From Bacillota bacterium (GTDB taxonomy: Bacteria; Bacillota; Clostridia; Oscillospirales; Acutalibacteraceae), in contig JAEZFF010000014.1 in the NCBI GenBank assembly GCA_023417635.1, positions 1 through 64,000 on the forward strand: 64,000 bases of DNA. Reading direction: 5' to 3'. Positions 53,693 to 64,000 of the stretch are shown piece by piece (position 1 is the first letter of the stretch; the number at the start of each line of letters is the position of its first letter). The notes beneath the pieces were generated by a model. It did no database searches. It worked only from the letters and a program-made list of their open reading frames with translations, and had not been told where the DNA came from. Position numbers and translations under genes: made by a program.

Positions 53693-53725
53693 ATTGTTGT
53701 TTTTCCTTTCTTTGGGACATCCGAT

Positions 53726-54859
53726 TTATTGAAAAAGGCTGCGGAACCACTCTGCAAAATTCTGAAACCAATTTTTCTCTGTGTGGGGAGCCGAAATATT
53801 TTCTGCCGCAGTCAGTTCCGTTACGGCTACAAGCTTGCCGTCACAGCGGTAACACACCCGGCCGAGAACTTGCCCCGATTTCACCGGTGCATAAACAAAG
53901 CGCGGCATTTCCACGGTACGCTGCAGCGCTGCATTGGAATCGATAACCACATTTCCGCCAGAAGACCCCACAACTGCCACGCTGTTTTTAACGCCGCCAA
54001 CCGCGGCTTCTGTAAGGTGATACATTGAATCGTCAATCGTACATGATTTTAGCCTGGTAAAGCCATAATTCAAAAGGTTCACATGGTCGTTCCAATCATC
54101 CGGAGCATTCAGCGTAACCGCCACAAGACGCACACCGTCCTTCTCAGCTGCAGAAACAAGACAGCGTCCCGCTTTTTTTGTAAACCCCGTTTTTACACCG
54201 GTGCAATACCGGTACAGTTTTAAAAGACGATTGTGATTGCCGTAGTAATGTGTCACATCGGGGCTGACAAAATGGATCTCCATGGATGATTGCCGCACAA
54301 TACGGGAAAAATCGCTGTTTTTCATTGCGGCACACGTAAGCTGTGACATATCATACGCTGTTGAGTAATGCTCCTCGTCATCCAAGCCAGACGGCGTAAC
54401 AAAGTGTGTATTTTTCATGCCGAGCCGCGCCGCTTCTGCATTCATCATATCAGCAAAATGCTCTTTTGTCCCACCAACTGCAAAAGCGGCAGAATTTGCT
54501 GCATCGTTGCCGGAAACCATTAGCATCCCAGCAGCAAGGTCACGCAAAGTGAGGCGGTCCCCTGCACGCAGACCCATGGAAGAACCCTCAACGCGAATCA
54601 TTTCCGGCGTTATCGTTACCGTACGGTTTTCCACCTCTGCAGCCTGCAGCGTAAGCATTGAAGTCATAATCTTTGTCGTACTGGCGATTGCAAGTCTCTG
54701 GTTCCCATTTTTTGCATACAGCACTCTGCCATCATCTGCATTGACAACAACAGCTGATTTTGCCGACACTTCGGGCTGAGCCGCAGCTGCTTTCGCATTG
54801 GCCGGCAAAAGGGCAGCCGCTAAAACGGCAGCCGTACAGATAAGCCATTTTCCCTTCAT
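53726..54859 (-). CDS. D-alanyl-D-alanine carboxypeptidase (DacF/DacB, S11)
   Basis: Penicillin-binding protein that trims peptidoglycan stem peptides, about 377 aa. A signal peptide (about 1-24, LLPANAKA) leads to the serine active site STTKIMTS (S-x-x-K), SGND (SxN) and VKTGFTKKAG (KTG). The C-terminal PBP5-type beta domain follows (about 270-377), ending with a short amphipathic stretch WFQNFAEWFRSLFQ for membrane binding. The neighbours scpAB, gerW and rluB suggest a sporulation paralogue (DacF or DacB), but which one is not settled. ATG at 54859 has AGGTGG. Confidence 0.93.
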   Translation of the reverse strand: MKGKWLICTAAVLAAALLPANAKAAAAQPEVSAKSAVVVNADDGRVLYAKNGNQRLAIASTTKIMTSMLTLQAAEVENRTVTITPEMIRVEGSSMGLRAGDRLTLRDLAAGMLMVSGNDAANSAAFAVGGTKEHFADMMNAEAARLGMKNTHFVTPSGLDDEEHYSTAYDMSQLTCAAMKNSDFSRIVRQSSMEIHFVSPDVTHYYGNHNRLLKLYRYCTGVKTGFTKKAGRCLVSAAEKDGVRLVAVTLNAPDDWNDHVNLLNYGFTRLKSCTIDDSMYHLTEAAVGGVKNSVAVVGSSGGNVVIDSNAALQRTVEMPRFVYAPVKSGQVLGRVCYRCDGKLVAVTELTAAENISAPHTEKNWFQNFAEWFRSLFQ

Positions 54860-54911
54860 TCCAACCACCTGCCGGTTTCATATATATGCAGGTGGGGAAC
54901 GCAGTCATGAT

Positions 54912-55343
54912 TTAATCTTTGGTACGGTTATTTTCCGGTTCACGAGAAGAGTTGTTTTTCGTATTTGTTTTAGGGCTTTTATGAATCATGCCGTTTACCT
55001 TATCAATGATTTCCGGAGCCTGGTCAATTAAGCGGTCAACAGCGGTATTGCTGCCTGCATCAACACGAAGAAGACGAACCTGACCGTTGGAAACAACAAG
55101 AAATGCAACCGGGGTAATCGTGATACCAGCGCCTGTGCCTCCGCCAAAGTACTGCTTTTCCGGAACTTTGGTTGGCAAGTCGGAGCCGCCTGAAGCAAAA
55201 CCATAATTTACTTTTGAAATTGGGATGATTGTCGTCCCGTCCGGAGTTGTAATAGGGTCGCCAATTACAGAATTTACATCAACCATCTGCTTGATTTTTT
55301 CAAGAGTCGTATCCATCATGCCTTCGATTGGATGCTCAGCCAT
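54912..55343 (-). CDS. gerW: Sporulation protein GerW (YtfJ)
   Basis: 143 aa soluble protein required for proper germination in Bacillus; it is mother-cell or forespore expressed. Core motifs: VIGDPITTPDGTTIIPISKV, YGFASGGSDL, GGGTGAGITITPVAFLVV. The C-terminal Asn/Lys/Arg-rich tail is variable. It follows a DUF2953 gene (ytfI homologue), the same pair as in B. subtilis. Confidence 0.94.
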   Translation of the reverse strand: MAEHPIEGMMDTTLEKIKQMVDVNSVIGDPITTPDGTTIIPISKVNYGFASGGSDLPTKVPEKQYFGGGTGAGITITPVAFLVVSNGQVRLLRVDAGSNTAVDRLIDQAPEIIDKVNGMIHKSPKTNTKNNSSREPENNRTKD

Positions 55344-55372
55344 AAAAATACACCGCTTTCTTTTAAATTAAT

Positions 55373-55990
55373 TCAGCTGTCTGCTGCTGCTTCTTTTACC
55401 AGCTTCATAGACTTAAAGAACGCGCCCAAAAGCGTATTCAGCAAAAAGAACAATTTAATTTGTGCCTTTAATTCAAATGTTACCAGGCTTTTCTGTAAAT
55501 GAAAGTCGGGAACGATTGTAATATGATATTCTTGATATTTTGCGCACTGAAATATCATTCCGGCTGCAGTGCCAACAACCCCGCAGACGCGGCCGTAGTC
55601 GAGAGCCGTTTGCGCGGCATCTTCACCGCCCACAGCAATCCGAAGCCAAAACCGCCTGAAAACAAGATGGCGGAAAATTTTTTGTGCCGTTGTTCCTGCC
55701 AATTTAGCAGCCTCGCTAAGGATTTCCAGAAACCCTGAAAGGCCTTTTCTTTGAAAAAGCTCACGCAGTTGGTGTTTTTCAACATGCTGCTTTGCTTTTT
55801 CTGCTTCCTTTTGCTTCTGCTTTTCTGTTTTCTCTTTTTCCGGAGGCCTCGGTACAACGGTATAGTGGAAAAAGAGGAAACTGATTTTTGCTGAAAGTTC
55901 ATCTTGAAAACTGGCTTCAACAACAACCGGGCAAACGAGCAAAACGGCAAATATGACCTGCATCGTCAGGAAAACATACCAAAAGCTCAT
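55373..55990 (-). CDS. DUF2953 domain protein (YtfI-like)
   Basis: 205 aa membrane-anchored protein: one membrane segment at the N-terminus (about 5-27), a Lys/Glu/Gln-rich linker (EKEKTEKQKQKEAEKAKQHVE) and a DUF2953 domain with GGEDAAQTALDYGRVCGVVG. Function unknown; homologues pair with gerW. The start overlaps the scpB stop by four bases and has GAGG. Confidence 0.9.
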   Translation of the reverse strand: MSFWYVFLTMQVIFAVLLVCPVVVEASFQDELSAKISFLFFHYTVVPRPPEKEKTEKQKQKEAEKAKQHVEKHQLRELFQRKGLSGFLEILSEAAKLAGTTAQKIFRHLVFRRFWLRIAVGGEDAAQTALDYGRVCGVVGTAAGMIFQCAKYQEYHITIVPDFHLQKSLVTFELKAQIKLFFLLNTLLGAFFKSMKLVKEAAADS

Positions 55991-56568
55991 CCGGCATCCT
56001 CGGCGGGGACTTCCCGCTCTTCCGGCTCCTCACTATTCTCGCCATCGTTCTTCCCATGCTCTACAGGCGGAAGCTCGTCCAGTGAAGAAATGTTTAGACA
56101 ACGAAGAAAATCTGGAGTAGTACCGTAAAGCAGCGGGCGGCCAGGAAGTTCCAGACGCCCACGTTCCTCAACCAGTCCTTTTGCCGTGAGGCTGCCTAAA
56201 ACACCAGAGCAATCCACACCTCGAACCTGCTCAACAAACGCCTTTGTAATAGGCTGATTGTAAGCAACAACGGCAAGCACCTCAAGGGCAGCCTGCGAAA
56301 GCGGCATATTTCTGCGCCTGTCGAGCGCTGCACGGACTTGGCCGGCATACTCATTTCTAGTACACATCTGCCAACCATTTTCTAACTGAATAATCTGTAT
56401 ACCATCGTTTTCCGAATTAAACTGGTCTGCAAGGTTTCTCATAACTTTTTCCGTTGTTGGTTTGTCCAGCTCCAGAACATCAGAAATTCGGTCAGCAGTT
56501 ACTGGTTCGCCGCTTGCAAACAGAATTGCCTCGGCTGCACCCTGAATTCTTTTAATCTCTGTTTTCAT
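55987..56568 (-). CDS. scpB: Segregation and condensation protein B
   Basis: 193 aa winged-helix subunit of the SMC-ScpAB condensin. Motifs: AEAILFASGEPVTADRISDV and LEVLAVVAYNQPITKAFVEQ. The acidic C-terminal tail (EPEEREVPAEDAG) is long. ATG at 56568 lies just after the scpA stop with GAGG; a TTG two codons earlier is less likely. Confidence 0.96.
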   Translation of the reverse strand: MKTEIKRIQGAAEAILFASGEPVTADRISDVLELDKPTTEKVMRNLADQFNSENDGIQIIQLENGWQMCTRNEYAGQVRAALDRRRNMPLSQAALEVLAVVAYNQPITKAFVEQVRGVDCSGVLGSLTAKGLVEERGRLELPGRPLLYGTTPDFLRCLNISSLDELPPVEHGKNDGENSEEPEEREVPAEDAG

Positions 56569-56570
56569 GG

Positions 56571-57290
56571 TCAAGCCTCTTTTCTGCGTTTCCTTCGCGC
56601 AAGCAGCCGCACCGTACCGTTTGAATCACCCTCCAAGCGAATCCGCTTCCCCTTGACAAGCTCAAGAACTGCCAAAAATGTTGCTACAAGTTCAGAATGC
56701 TCGTGGCAGCCACGGTACAAATCGGTATATTTTGCCGTGCCGGCTTTTCTCAATCCGCGCAGCAAGCGGATAATACGGGAACCGACGCTTACAATAGGAT
56801 GTGCCACAATACCGGAAAAGGCTTCCGGCTTAGGCGGCAGCAGACGCTTCCCACGCCCAGCGGCGCTTTGGTATGCACTGTAAATCTCTTCTGGAGTGTT
56901 GTGCCCGCGGTAAGCTGTTTCAAACTGAATCTTCTGCGGTTCACGCGTATAAGAATCAAACGTAAGGTGTTCACCAAGAATTTTAGCCAAGCGTCGGCAT
57001 TCCTGATATTCCAGCAGTTCGCCCGTTAATTCACGCTGCATCTGCTCCGCTTCTTCCGGTTTTGGAAGGAGGTACACGGTTTTCATGTAAACAAGGCGCG
57101 CCGCCATCTCGAGGAACTCACTTGCGACTTCCATGTTCTGCTTCTGCATGGCATTAATCTGTTCCATGTACTGGTCGACAAGTTCTGTAATGCAGACGTC
57201 GCAGATATTCAGTTTGTTCTTCCTTACCAAAAACAAAAGCAGGTCTAACGGGCCTTCAAATGTTTCCAGTTTATAACATAGTTTTTCCAT
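56571..57290 (-). CDS. scpA: Segregation and condensation protein A
   Basis: 239 aa kleisin that bridges SMC heads. N-terminal helix LETFEGPLDLLLFLVRKNKL and the downstream VASEFLEMAARLVYMKTVYL contact SMC; the C-terminal winged helix includes HSELVATFLAVLELVKGKRI. Together with scpB it drives chromosome organisation and segregation. It lies 15 bases after the site-2 protease gene. Confidence 0.97.
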   Translation of the reverse strand: MEKLCYKLETFEGPLDLLLFLVRKNKLNICDVCITELVDQYMEQINAMQKQNMEVASEFLEMAARLVYMKTVYLLPKPEEAEQMQRELTGELLEYQECRRLAKILGEHLTFDSYTREPQKIQFETAYRGHNTPEEIYSAYQSAAGRGKRLLPPKPEAFSGIVAHPIVSVGSRIIRLLRGLRKAGTAKYTDLYRGCHEHSELVATFLAVLELVKGKRIRLEGDSNGTVRLLARRKRRKEA

Positions 57291-57305
57291 TTTTTCGCTG
57301 TTTAT

Positions 57306-57995
57306 TTATATCAATCCAAACAGATGATACGGAAGTAAACCGAGTTGCATAACGCCAGTGTAGCAAATGTCGTTCAGCCAGCTGATTGGAGCACTTAACA
57401 CATTGGAGAACAAAACAAAAAATGCAACCAGTATAATAATGTTCTGATACTTGTAAAAATTATAGAGTGCACGATTGGAAAGAAATGCACCAAGAATTTT
57501 TGAGCCGTCAAGCGGAGGCAAAGGAATCAAGTTAAACACTGCAAGGGAAACATTGATTTGAATATAGGCTAAAAGAAAGGCGCGAAGAAAAGTTGGCACA
57601 AAACCGCCTGCAACAAAAATTCCAACATATATAATTGCGCCGACCCATGCAACAATAAAATTGGAAAGCGGCCCGGCAAGAGCGGTGAGGGCTGTGTCTC
57701 GTTTCGGCTTACGGAAATTTCGTGGGTCAATCGGCACCGGTTTTGCCCAGCCGAAGCCAAACAGCAGCAGGAACAAAGAGCCTACCGGGTCAAAACTGAC
57801 AAGCGGATTTAAGCTCATGCGCCCTTCAAGCCTTGCTGTTCCATCGCCTAGTTTGTTCGCAGCCCATGCATGTGCCCATTCATGGACAGGCAAAATGCAG
57901 AAAATGATAAAAAGGGTTGCAAGAATTTCGGCAACCACACTGATAAAATCGATTGGCTGGCCTGTTACAATCTTTTGAATAATCGTATAAAGCAT
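57306..57995 (-). CDS. Site-2 protease family protein (M50)
   Basis: 229 aa integral membrane protease with HEWAH at 38-42 in LPVHEWAHAWAANKLG, the third ligand in NLIPLPPLDGSKI and about six hydrophobic segments. It belongs to the YwhC/FtsH-less type of M50 with no PDZ; substrate unknown. It is the second site-2 protease in this window, the other being SpoIVFB-like. ATG at 57995 follows GGAGAG. Confidence 0.92.
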   Translation of the reverse strand: MLYTIIQKIVTGQPIDFISVVAEILATLFIIFCILPVHEWAHAWAANKLGDGTARLEGRMSLNPLVSFDPVGSLFLLLFGFGWAKPVPIDPRNFRKPKRDTALTALAGPLSNFIVAWVGAIIYVGIFVAGGFVPTFLRAFLLAYIQINVSLAVFNLIPLPPLDGSKILGAFLSNRALYNFYKYQNIIILVAFFVLFSNVLSAPISWLNDICYTGVMQLGLLPYHLFGLI

Positions 57996-58057
57996 AGACA
58001 CTCTCCTTGTGCCGGCCTTCAAAATCTGCAGAAAAGCCGAATTTGCTATATTAATAG

Positions 58058-58086
58058 ATTATAATACGCAGTTCGTAAAAAAACAA
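58058..58086 (-). promoter_or_regulatory. Promoter for site-2 protease-scpAB genes
   Basis: TTGTTT (58086-58081) and TATAAT (58063-58058), 17-base spacer, minus strand. Divergent from rpmB. Confidence 0.65.
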
Positions 58087-58158
58087 GCCGTGGTATTATA
58101 ACAGGATGCTCTTCCCCTTTCCGATTTGCCGTAAAAAGGAGAAAGCAAGAAAAAAAGC

Positions 58159-58187
58159 TTGCATTCGCAAGGTAAATCTGATACGAT
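58159..58187 (+). promoter_or_regulatory. Promoter for rpmB
   Basis: TTGCAT (58159-58164) and TACGAT (58182-58187), 17-base spacer, about 45 bases before rpmB. Confidence 0.68.
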
Positions 58188-58233
58188 ATAGATGTTGCTA
58201 TGTAATAATGACCTTTGAAGGAGGTGCAGATAA

Positions 58234-58422
58234 ATGGCAAAATGTGCTATCTGCGGCAAGGAATTGGCCTTTGGTGCACAAGTTTCTCACTCTCACAGAC
58301 GTTCCAGCAGAACTTGGAAAGCAAACGTCAAACGTGTAAAGGCGATTGTAAACGGTTCTCCAAAGAAAATTTACGCCTGCACCCGCTGCCTGCGTTCCGG
58401 CAAAGTTACTCGTGCTGTTTGA
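58234..58422 (+). CDS. rpmB: 50S ribosomal protein L28
   Basis: 62 aa large-subunit protein, zinc type with C4, C7, C49 and C52 (KCAICGKE and ACTRCLRSGKV) and the family middle HSHRRSSRTWKANVKRV. Strong GGAGGTG before the ATG. It is the usual neighbour of spoVM in Firmicutes but here stands 19 kb away and alone with its own promoter and terminator. Confidence 0.97.
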   Translation: MAKCAICGKELAFGAQVSHSHRRSSRTWKANVKRVKAIVNGSPKKIYACTRCLRSGKVTRAV

Positions 58423-58444
58423 TTGAATGTGCAGCTGTATAAAA

Positions 58445-58477
58445 GCCAGTGTCCTGTAAAAGGGCACTGGCTTTTTT
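58445..58477 (+). terminator. Intrinsic terminator of rpmB
   Basis: An 11-bp stem (GCCAGTGTCCT with AGGGCACTGGC, one G-U pair) with five-base loop, followed by TTTTTT. A second 9-bp hairpin (GCTTTTCTC with GAGAAAAGC, 58515-58540) lies nearer ligA. Confidence 0.9.
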
Positions 58478-58576
58478 CCATCCAACTTCTAACCACCCGG
58501 AGCCACCAGCCTAGGCTTTTCTCCTGCCAACGAGAAAAGCGCATTTTATTGCCATTGAATTTCCACTTTTCTTCGG

Positions 58577-60610
<2,034 letters not shown>

Positions 60611-61243
60611 CTATTTATCGAAATTTAAAACTGTGTTGGGCACAGTGCCAACAATTACCGTTTCTGCTACAAGCACATCGGTATTTACTTTTGTTGCAGC
60701 ACTGATTCCCGGAAGAAAAGAATACACATTCGTCCCAACATTCAGGTAAATCTGGTGCCGCGTCTGGTTAATTCCTGCGGATGTAAGCGAACTTTTAAAC
60801 TCCGCATCCACGTTGCCGGAAAGCGTAATATTCAATGTCACGTTCGGCCCCCGGCCATAAAAAATCGAACCGCCCAGCAAAGTGCCTAAAGGAACCTTTA
60901 CATCGGAAGCCGCATCGCTATTGAAAGCGTTCTGCACTTCTGCCATAATCTTCGTTTTTAGCAAATTCATCTTAACGATATCAGTTGTAATGGAGAGCAC
61001 TTTGCCAGCGCTGTCACGTTCTACATGGATAAGGCTTTCATATGTAACGGAATTGGAACTGATTTCATGAAGTACAATATTGTCGATGACGCTGATTGCC
61101 TTCACTTTTGCTTCGTTTTCTGCTTCTGACTGCATAACCGGGTAAAGCGTATGATTAAACAAGGCAACCAGTGCAACCACAAGCAAAAGAAAAACAATAA
61201 GCCGCCCTTTTAATGGTCTGCGTGTGCCAAACCGATGTCTCAT
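60611..61243 (-). CDS. yunB: Sporulation protein YunB
   Basis: About 210 aa membrane-anchored protein; in B. subtilis YunB is made in the mother cell under sigma-E and affects spore formation. It has a basic N-terminus and one membrane segment (about 15-36), then a globular domain with DNIVLHEISSNSVTYESLIH, VKVPLGTLLGGSIFYGRGP and TRHQIYLNVGTNVYSFLPGI. The ATG at 61243 has GGAGG ten bases upstream; a TTG two codons earlier is an alternative. No sigma-E promoter could be fixed. Confidence 0.9.
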   Translation of the reverse strand: MRHRFGTRRPLKGRLIVFLLLVVALVALFNHTLYPVMQSEAENEAKVKAISVIDNIVLHEISSNSVTYESLIHVERDSAGKVLSITTDIVKMNLLKTKIMAEVQNAFNSDAASDVKVPLGTLLGGSIFYGRGPNVTLNITLSGNVDAEFKSSLTSAGINQTRHQIYLNVGTNVYSFLPGISAATKVNTDVLVAETVIVGTVPNTVLNFDK

Positions 61244-61321
61244 AGCCAATTCACCTCCCGAAGGGAATACTCCATTCTACTCCGGAAATATAAATTGGTG
61301 AAAACTTTTTACGCCTATACG

Positions 61322-61362
61322 ATAAAAAGCAGGCACAAAGAAACCAGAGGAATCTTTGTGCC
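61322..61362 (-). terminator. Intrinsic terminator of ispH-rpsA
   Basis: A 10-bp stem (GGCACAAAGA with TCTTTGTGCC, 61332-61341 and 61353-61362), 11-base loop, followed on the minus strand by TGCTTTTTATC. Confidence 0.87.
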
Positions 61363-61388
61363 TTGCGGAAAATTTATAAAAATGAAAA

Positions 61389-63371
61389 TCAGTTATTTTC
61401 CGGCTCTTCGGACTGCTCACCCTGATCTTCCAAAAGTGCACGTATGGAAAGGCTTACACGGTGGCGGTCAAAATCAATATCTGTGATCTTAACTTTAACA
61501 ACGTCGCCAATCTTCAGTACATCCTGTGGCTTCTCTATTCTGTGGTCTGCAATCTGTGAAATATGAATCAGACCATCGATGCCCGGAATAACCTGCGCAA
61601 ATGCACCAAAAGCCGTCATGCCGACAATCTTAACTTCTACAACACTGCCAACCGGGTACTTGTCCTTAAGGATAACCCACGGATTGTCTTCTTGCTTTTT
61701 ATAGCCAAGAGAAATTTTACCGTTTTCGCGGTCAAGCGCTTTAATGTAAACAGTGACGGTATCACCTACATTAACAACTTCCGACGGATGCTTAATGCGT
61801 GTCCAGGAAAGTTCGGAAATATGAATCATACCATCTATGCCGCCCAGGTCAACAAAGGCACCATAAGAAGTCAGGGACTTAACGACACCAGTATAAACCT
61901 TGTCGACTTCCGCAGTTTCCCAGAATTTTTCTTCCTGGGCTTTTCTTTCGTCACGCAATACGGAACGAATGGAGCCAACGGCACGCTTCCGGCCGCGGTT
62001 AACTTCAATAATACGGAATTTAACCTGCTTTTTCAGCAAATCTTCCAATGAATCATTGCGGGAAGCAGTAGCCTGCGAAGCAGGAATAAATACGCGCGCA
62101 CCCTCGGTAACAGCTATTACGCCGCCCTTTACTACTTCAACAACCGTACCGTCAAGTACAGCCTGGCTTTCTTCAGCATCTACAATCTTTTCCCAGCCTT
62201 TTGCAGCATCCAGACGTTTCTTGGAAAGCATAATTGTGCCTTCCTGGTCATTTGTGCGCATGATCAGAAGATCCATTTCGTCGCCGACTTTAACAACATC
62301 CTCCGGTTTTACACCCGGATCAGCAGAAAGTTCTGCGGCAGGAACGAAACCGGCCTGTTTTCTGCCGACATCCACAAGGACTTCGGTCGGAGTAACACCG
62401 ACAACTACACCGTGTACCTTCTCATCTGTATTTAAAGTCTTCAGGGACTCTTCGAGCATTTCTGCAAAAGATCCCTCGGCGGGGTTCTCCTTTTTATCCT
62501 GTTCGGTCTGAGCCGACCCCTCATTAAGTTCTGACATGGTATCAAGTACCTCCTTTATAATGCTTGCCGGTGTGGAAGCACCAGCAGTAATGCCAATACG
62601 CTCAGCTTTTTTCAAAGCCTTCATCGGAAGCTCGTCCGCAGTTTCCACAAGATATGTAACACAGTTTTTGCCGCAAACTTCAAAAAGTTTTGTGGTATTG
62701 GAACTCTGCCTGCCGCCGATTACAACCATTGCGTCACAGTTTTGTGACAATTCCAGTGCTTCCGACTGCCGCATTGCAGTTGCATTACATATTGTATCAA
62801 AAATAACATCATTTGTATAGACTTTTCGCATGATTTCCAAACAATTTTCCCATTCTGCGACACTAAACGTCGTTTGTGATGCCACACAGACCGGTTTATT
62901 CCATAATGCCTTATTATTTTTCAATATTTTATTTAGTTCTTCATGATTTTGGAAAACAAAGCAAGGCCCACTGCAGTGACCAACGATTCCTCGTACTTCC
63001 GGATGAGAAGCATCCCCTGCAATTAGGACAATTTTTCCTTCCGCAGAGGCTTTTGCAACGATGGAATGAATCTTTGCTACGAATGGACAAGTAGCATCGC
63101 AAAATTCAATATGCCGCTTTGCTATTTCGTCATAGACCTGTTTTCCAACACCATGAGAACGAATTACAAGTGTAGCGTCCAGCGGAGCTTCCTCCACTTT
63201 ATCTGCAATGGTTACCCCGCGCGATGCAAGCTCGGCCAAAGTCTGCGGGTTATGAATAATCGGACCAAGCGTACAGACCTTTTTCTCTTCCGCCAGAAGC
63301 CGATTTACTATACTGATGGCGCGGTTAACACCAAAGCAGAAACCAGCCGAAGAAGCGACGGTTATTTTCAC
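61389..63371 (-). CDS. ispH-rpsA: Fused IspH (HMBPP reductase) and ribosomal protein S1
   Basis: 660 aa fusion known in Clostridia. Residues 1-280 are 4-hydroxy-3-methylbut-2-enyl diphosphate reductase of the MEP isoprenoid pathway, with iron-sulfur cysteines in SAGFCFGVNRA, DATCPFVAKIH and FDTICNATAMRQ. A linker rich in Glu (about 285-310) leads to four S1 RNA-binding domains (about 318-390, 400-470, 480-560, 570-650; for example YGAFVDLGGIDGMIHISELS). The start is a GTG overlapping the plsC stop (GTGA), with GGAGGG upstream. The frame is uninterrupted across the joint. Co-located with plsC. Confidence 0.96.
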   Translation of the reverse strand: MKITVASSAGFCFGVNRAISIVNRLLAEEKKVCTLGPIIHNPQTLAELASRGVTIADKVEEAPLDATLVIRSHGVGKQVYDEIAKRHIEFCDATCPFVAKIHSIVAKASAEGKIVLIAGDASHPEVRGIVGHCSGPCFVFQNHEELNKILKNNKALWNKPVCVASQTTFSVAEWENCLEIMRKVYTNDVIFDTICNATAMRQSEALELSQNCDAMVVIGGRQSSNTTKLFEVCGKNCVTYLVETADELPMKALKKAERIGITAGASTPASIIKEVLDTMSELNEGSAQTEQDKKENPAEGSFAEMLEESLKTLNTDEKVHGVVVGVTPTEVLVDVGRKQAGFVPAAELSADPGVKPEDVVKVGDEMDLLIMRTNDQEGTIMLSKKRLDAAKGWEKIVDAEESQAVLDGTVVEVVKGGVIAVTEGARVFIPASQATASRNDSLEDLLKKQVKFRIIEVNRGRKRAVGSIRSVLRDERKAQEEKFWETAEVDKVYTGVVKSLTSYGAFVDLGGIDGMIHISELSWTRIKHPSEVVNVGDTVTVYIKALDRENGKISLGYKKQEDNPWVILKDKYPVGSVVEVKIVGMTAFGAFAQVIPGIDGLIHISQIADHRIEKPQDVLKIGDVVKVKITDIDFDRHRVSLSIRALLEDQGEQSEEPENN

Positions 63372-63979
63372 GGTTTTCCCTCCAGCATCAAATTAATACG
63401 CTCTGCGAGTTCTTCAGCAGCTTGACGCATACCGGCTGCTGAGGTGCCATGCAGGGAAAGCTGCCTGCCCTGCACTGGTTTTCCAAAACGAATTGTTATA
63501 CGCTTAAAGGGCCGCAGAAGCCCATTGCAGCAGATTGCAACAGGCAGCACGGAAGCCCCGCTCCGCTCTGCAAGAAGTGCAACACCAGGTTTGGGGTAAA
63601 ACGGCGTATTGTCAAACACACATCCGCCCTGTGGGAAAATACCGACTACACCGCCATCTTTCAAAATTTGCTCTGCTGTACGTATCGATTTACGGTCTGC
63701 CATATTTCGATGTACGGGGAAAGCACCCATCGTTTGCAAAAAAGCTCTTGCTGCAGGTCCATGGTCTGTAAATAGCTCCATTTTTGCCATATAGCGTATT
63801 TGGTGATGAAACGGCAGTGCAAGCAAAAAAGGGTCAAATACCGATTTATGGTTACTGCAGACAATGTAGCCCCCGTGGGAAGGAATATTCTCTTTGCCTA
63901 AATAATGTACCCAAAAAAACAGCCGGCCAATCGGTGTAAACAACCGAATTAAAAAAAAATAGATACGGCTGTGATTCAT
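63368..63979 (-). CDS. 1-acyl-glycerol-3-phosphate acyltransferase (PlsC-like)
   Basis: 203 aa membrane-associated acyltransferase making phosphatidic acid. Motif I is SNHKSVFDPFLLAL (H-x4-D), motif II GAFPVHRNMADRKSIR, and motif III reads GIFPQGGCVFDN where FPEGTR is usual, so the catalytic-region glutamate is Gln here. Motif IV is VLPVAICCNG. The N-terminal hydrophobic segment is at about 7-25. Start ATG has AGAAGG. The gene after it is the ispH-rpsA fusion; cmk, common in this group, would lie beyond the window. Confidence 0.88.
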   Translation of the reverse strand: MNHSRIYFFLIRLFTPIGRLFFWVHYLGKENIPSHGGYIVCSNHKSVFDPFLLALPFHHQIRYMAKMELFTDHGPAARAFLQTMGAFPVHRNMADRKSIRTAEQILKDGGVVGIFPQGGCVFDNTPFYPKPGVALLAERSGASVLPVAICCNGLLRPFKRITIRFGKPVQGRQLSLHGTSAAGMRQAAEELAERINLMLEGKP

Positions 63980-64000
63980 AAATGCCTTCTAAAAGTCTTT

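Overview
The window is ordinary chromosomal core DNA of an endospore-forming, anaerobic member of the Clostridia, most likely in the Oscillospirales (Ruminococcaceae sensu lato). The evidence is the sporulation set (SpoIVA, SipL-like protein, SpoVM, SpoIVFB-like protease, GerW, YunB), the Firmicutes gene order yicC-remA-gmk-rpoZ-priA-def-fmt-rsmB-rlmN-prpC-prkC-rsgA-thiN-spoVM, an ispH-rpsA fusion, an NfnAB bifurcating transhydrogenase and consensus sigma-A promoters. I see no transposase, phage gene, CRISPR array, tRNA or rRNA. The placement is inferred from gene content; no 16S is present.

Layout. 1-4.4 kb (minus): tmRNA with its partner smpB, then recR, ybaB, dnaX, an acetyltransferase and the SRP RNA. 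4.5-9 kb: a family-4 uracil-DNA glycosylase; two fluoride-channel genes behind a fluoride riboswitch with an overlapping terminator; trmB and a YbaK-like deacylase; divergent apbE plus a NusG-II-domain protein. 9-11.5 kb (minus): a zinc-ribbon acidic protein, efp, aroQ, yqeG and the short rpsU. 11.7-23.9 kb (minus): rpoB-rpoC-rpsL-rpsG-fusA-tuf. 24-28.4 kb (minus): dgt-dnaG-rpoD-Rrf2 regulator. 28.5-32.3 kb: yigZ, rpmE, a degenerate VanY-like protein and divergent pyruvate kinase. 32.3-35.9 kb (minus): a SpoIVFA/SpoIVFB-like pair and nfnAB. 35.9-39.1 kb (minus): spoIVA and the sipL-like gene.

39.1-52.9 kb (minus) is one long housekeeping operon read from a promoter before yicC. It ends in a 26-residue SpoVM gene followed by a terminator. 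52.9-58 kb (minus) carries a site-2 protease, scpA, scpB, a DUF2953 protein, gerW, a DD-carboxypeptidase and a pseudouridine synthase. 58.2-64 kb: rpmB (plus), then ligA, yunB, the IspH-S1 fusion and plsC (minus).

How the parts work together: most genes serve gene expression (RNA polymerase, elongation factors, ribosomal proteins, trans-translation, RNA modification), replication and repair, and cell-wall or spore assembly. SpoIVA, SipL and SpoVM, which build the base of the spore coat, are encoded within 3.5 kb. No wholly new multi-gene system is evident. The most unusual signals are a perfect palindrome inside the rpoB promoter spacer, a second inverted repeat inside the pyk promoter spacer, a VanY-family protein that has lost its zinc ligands, a SpoIVFA-position protein without a peptidase domain, an acidic tail on RpoB, and a tmRNA tag with an internal cysteine near its end. 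Starts were reassigned wherever a ribosome-binding site or family N-terminus pointed to a different codon from the longest frame.
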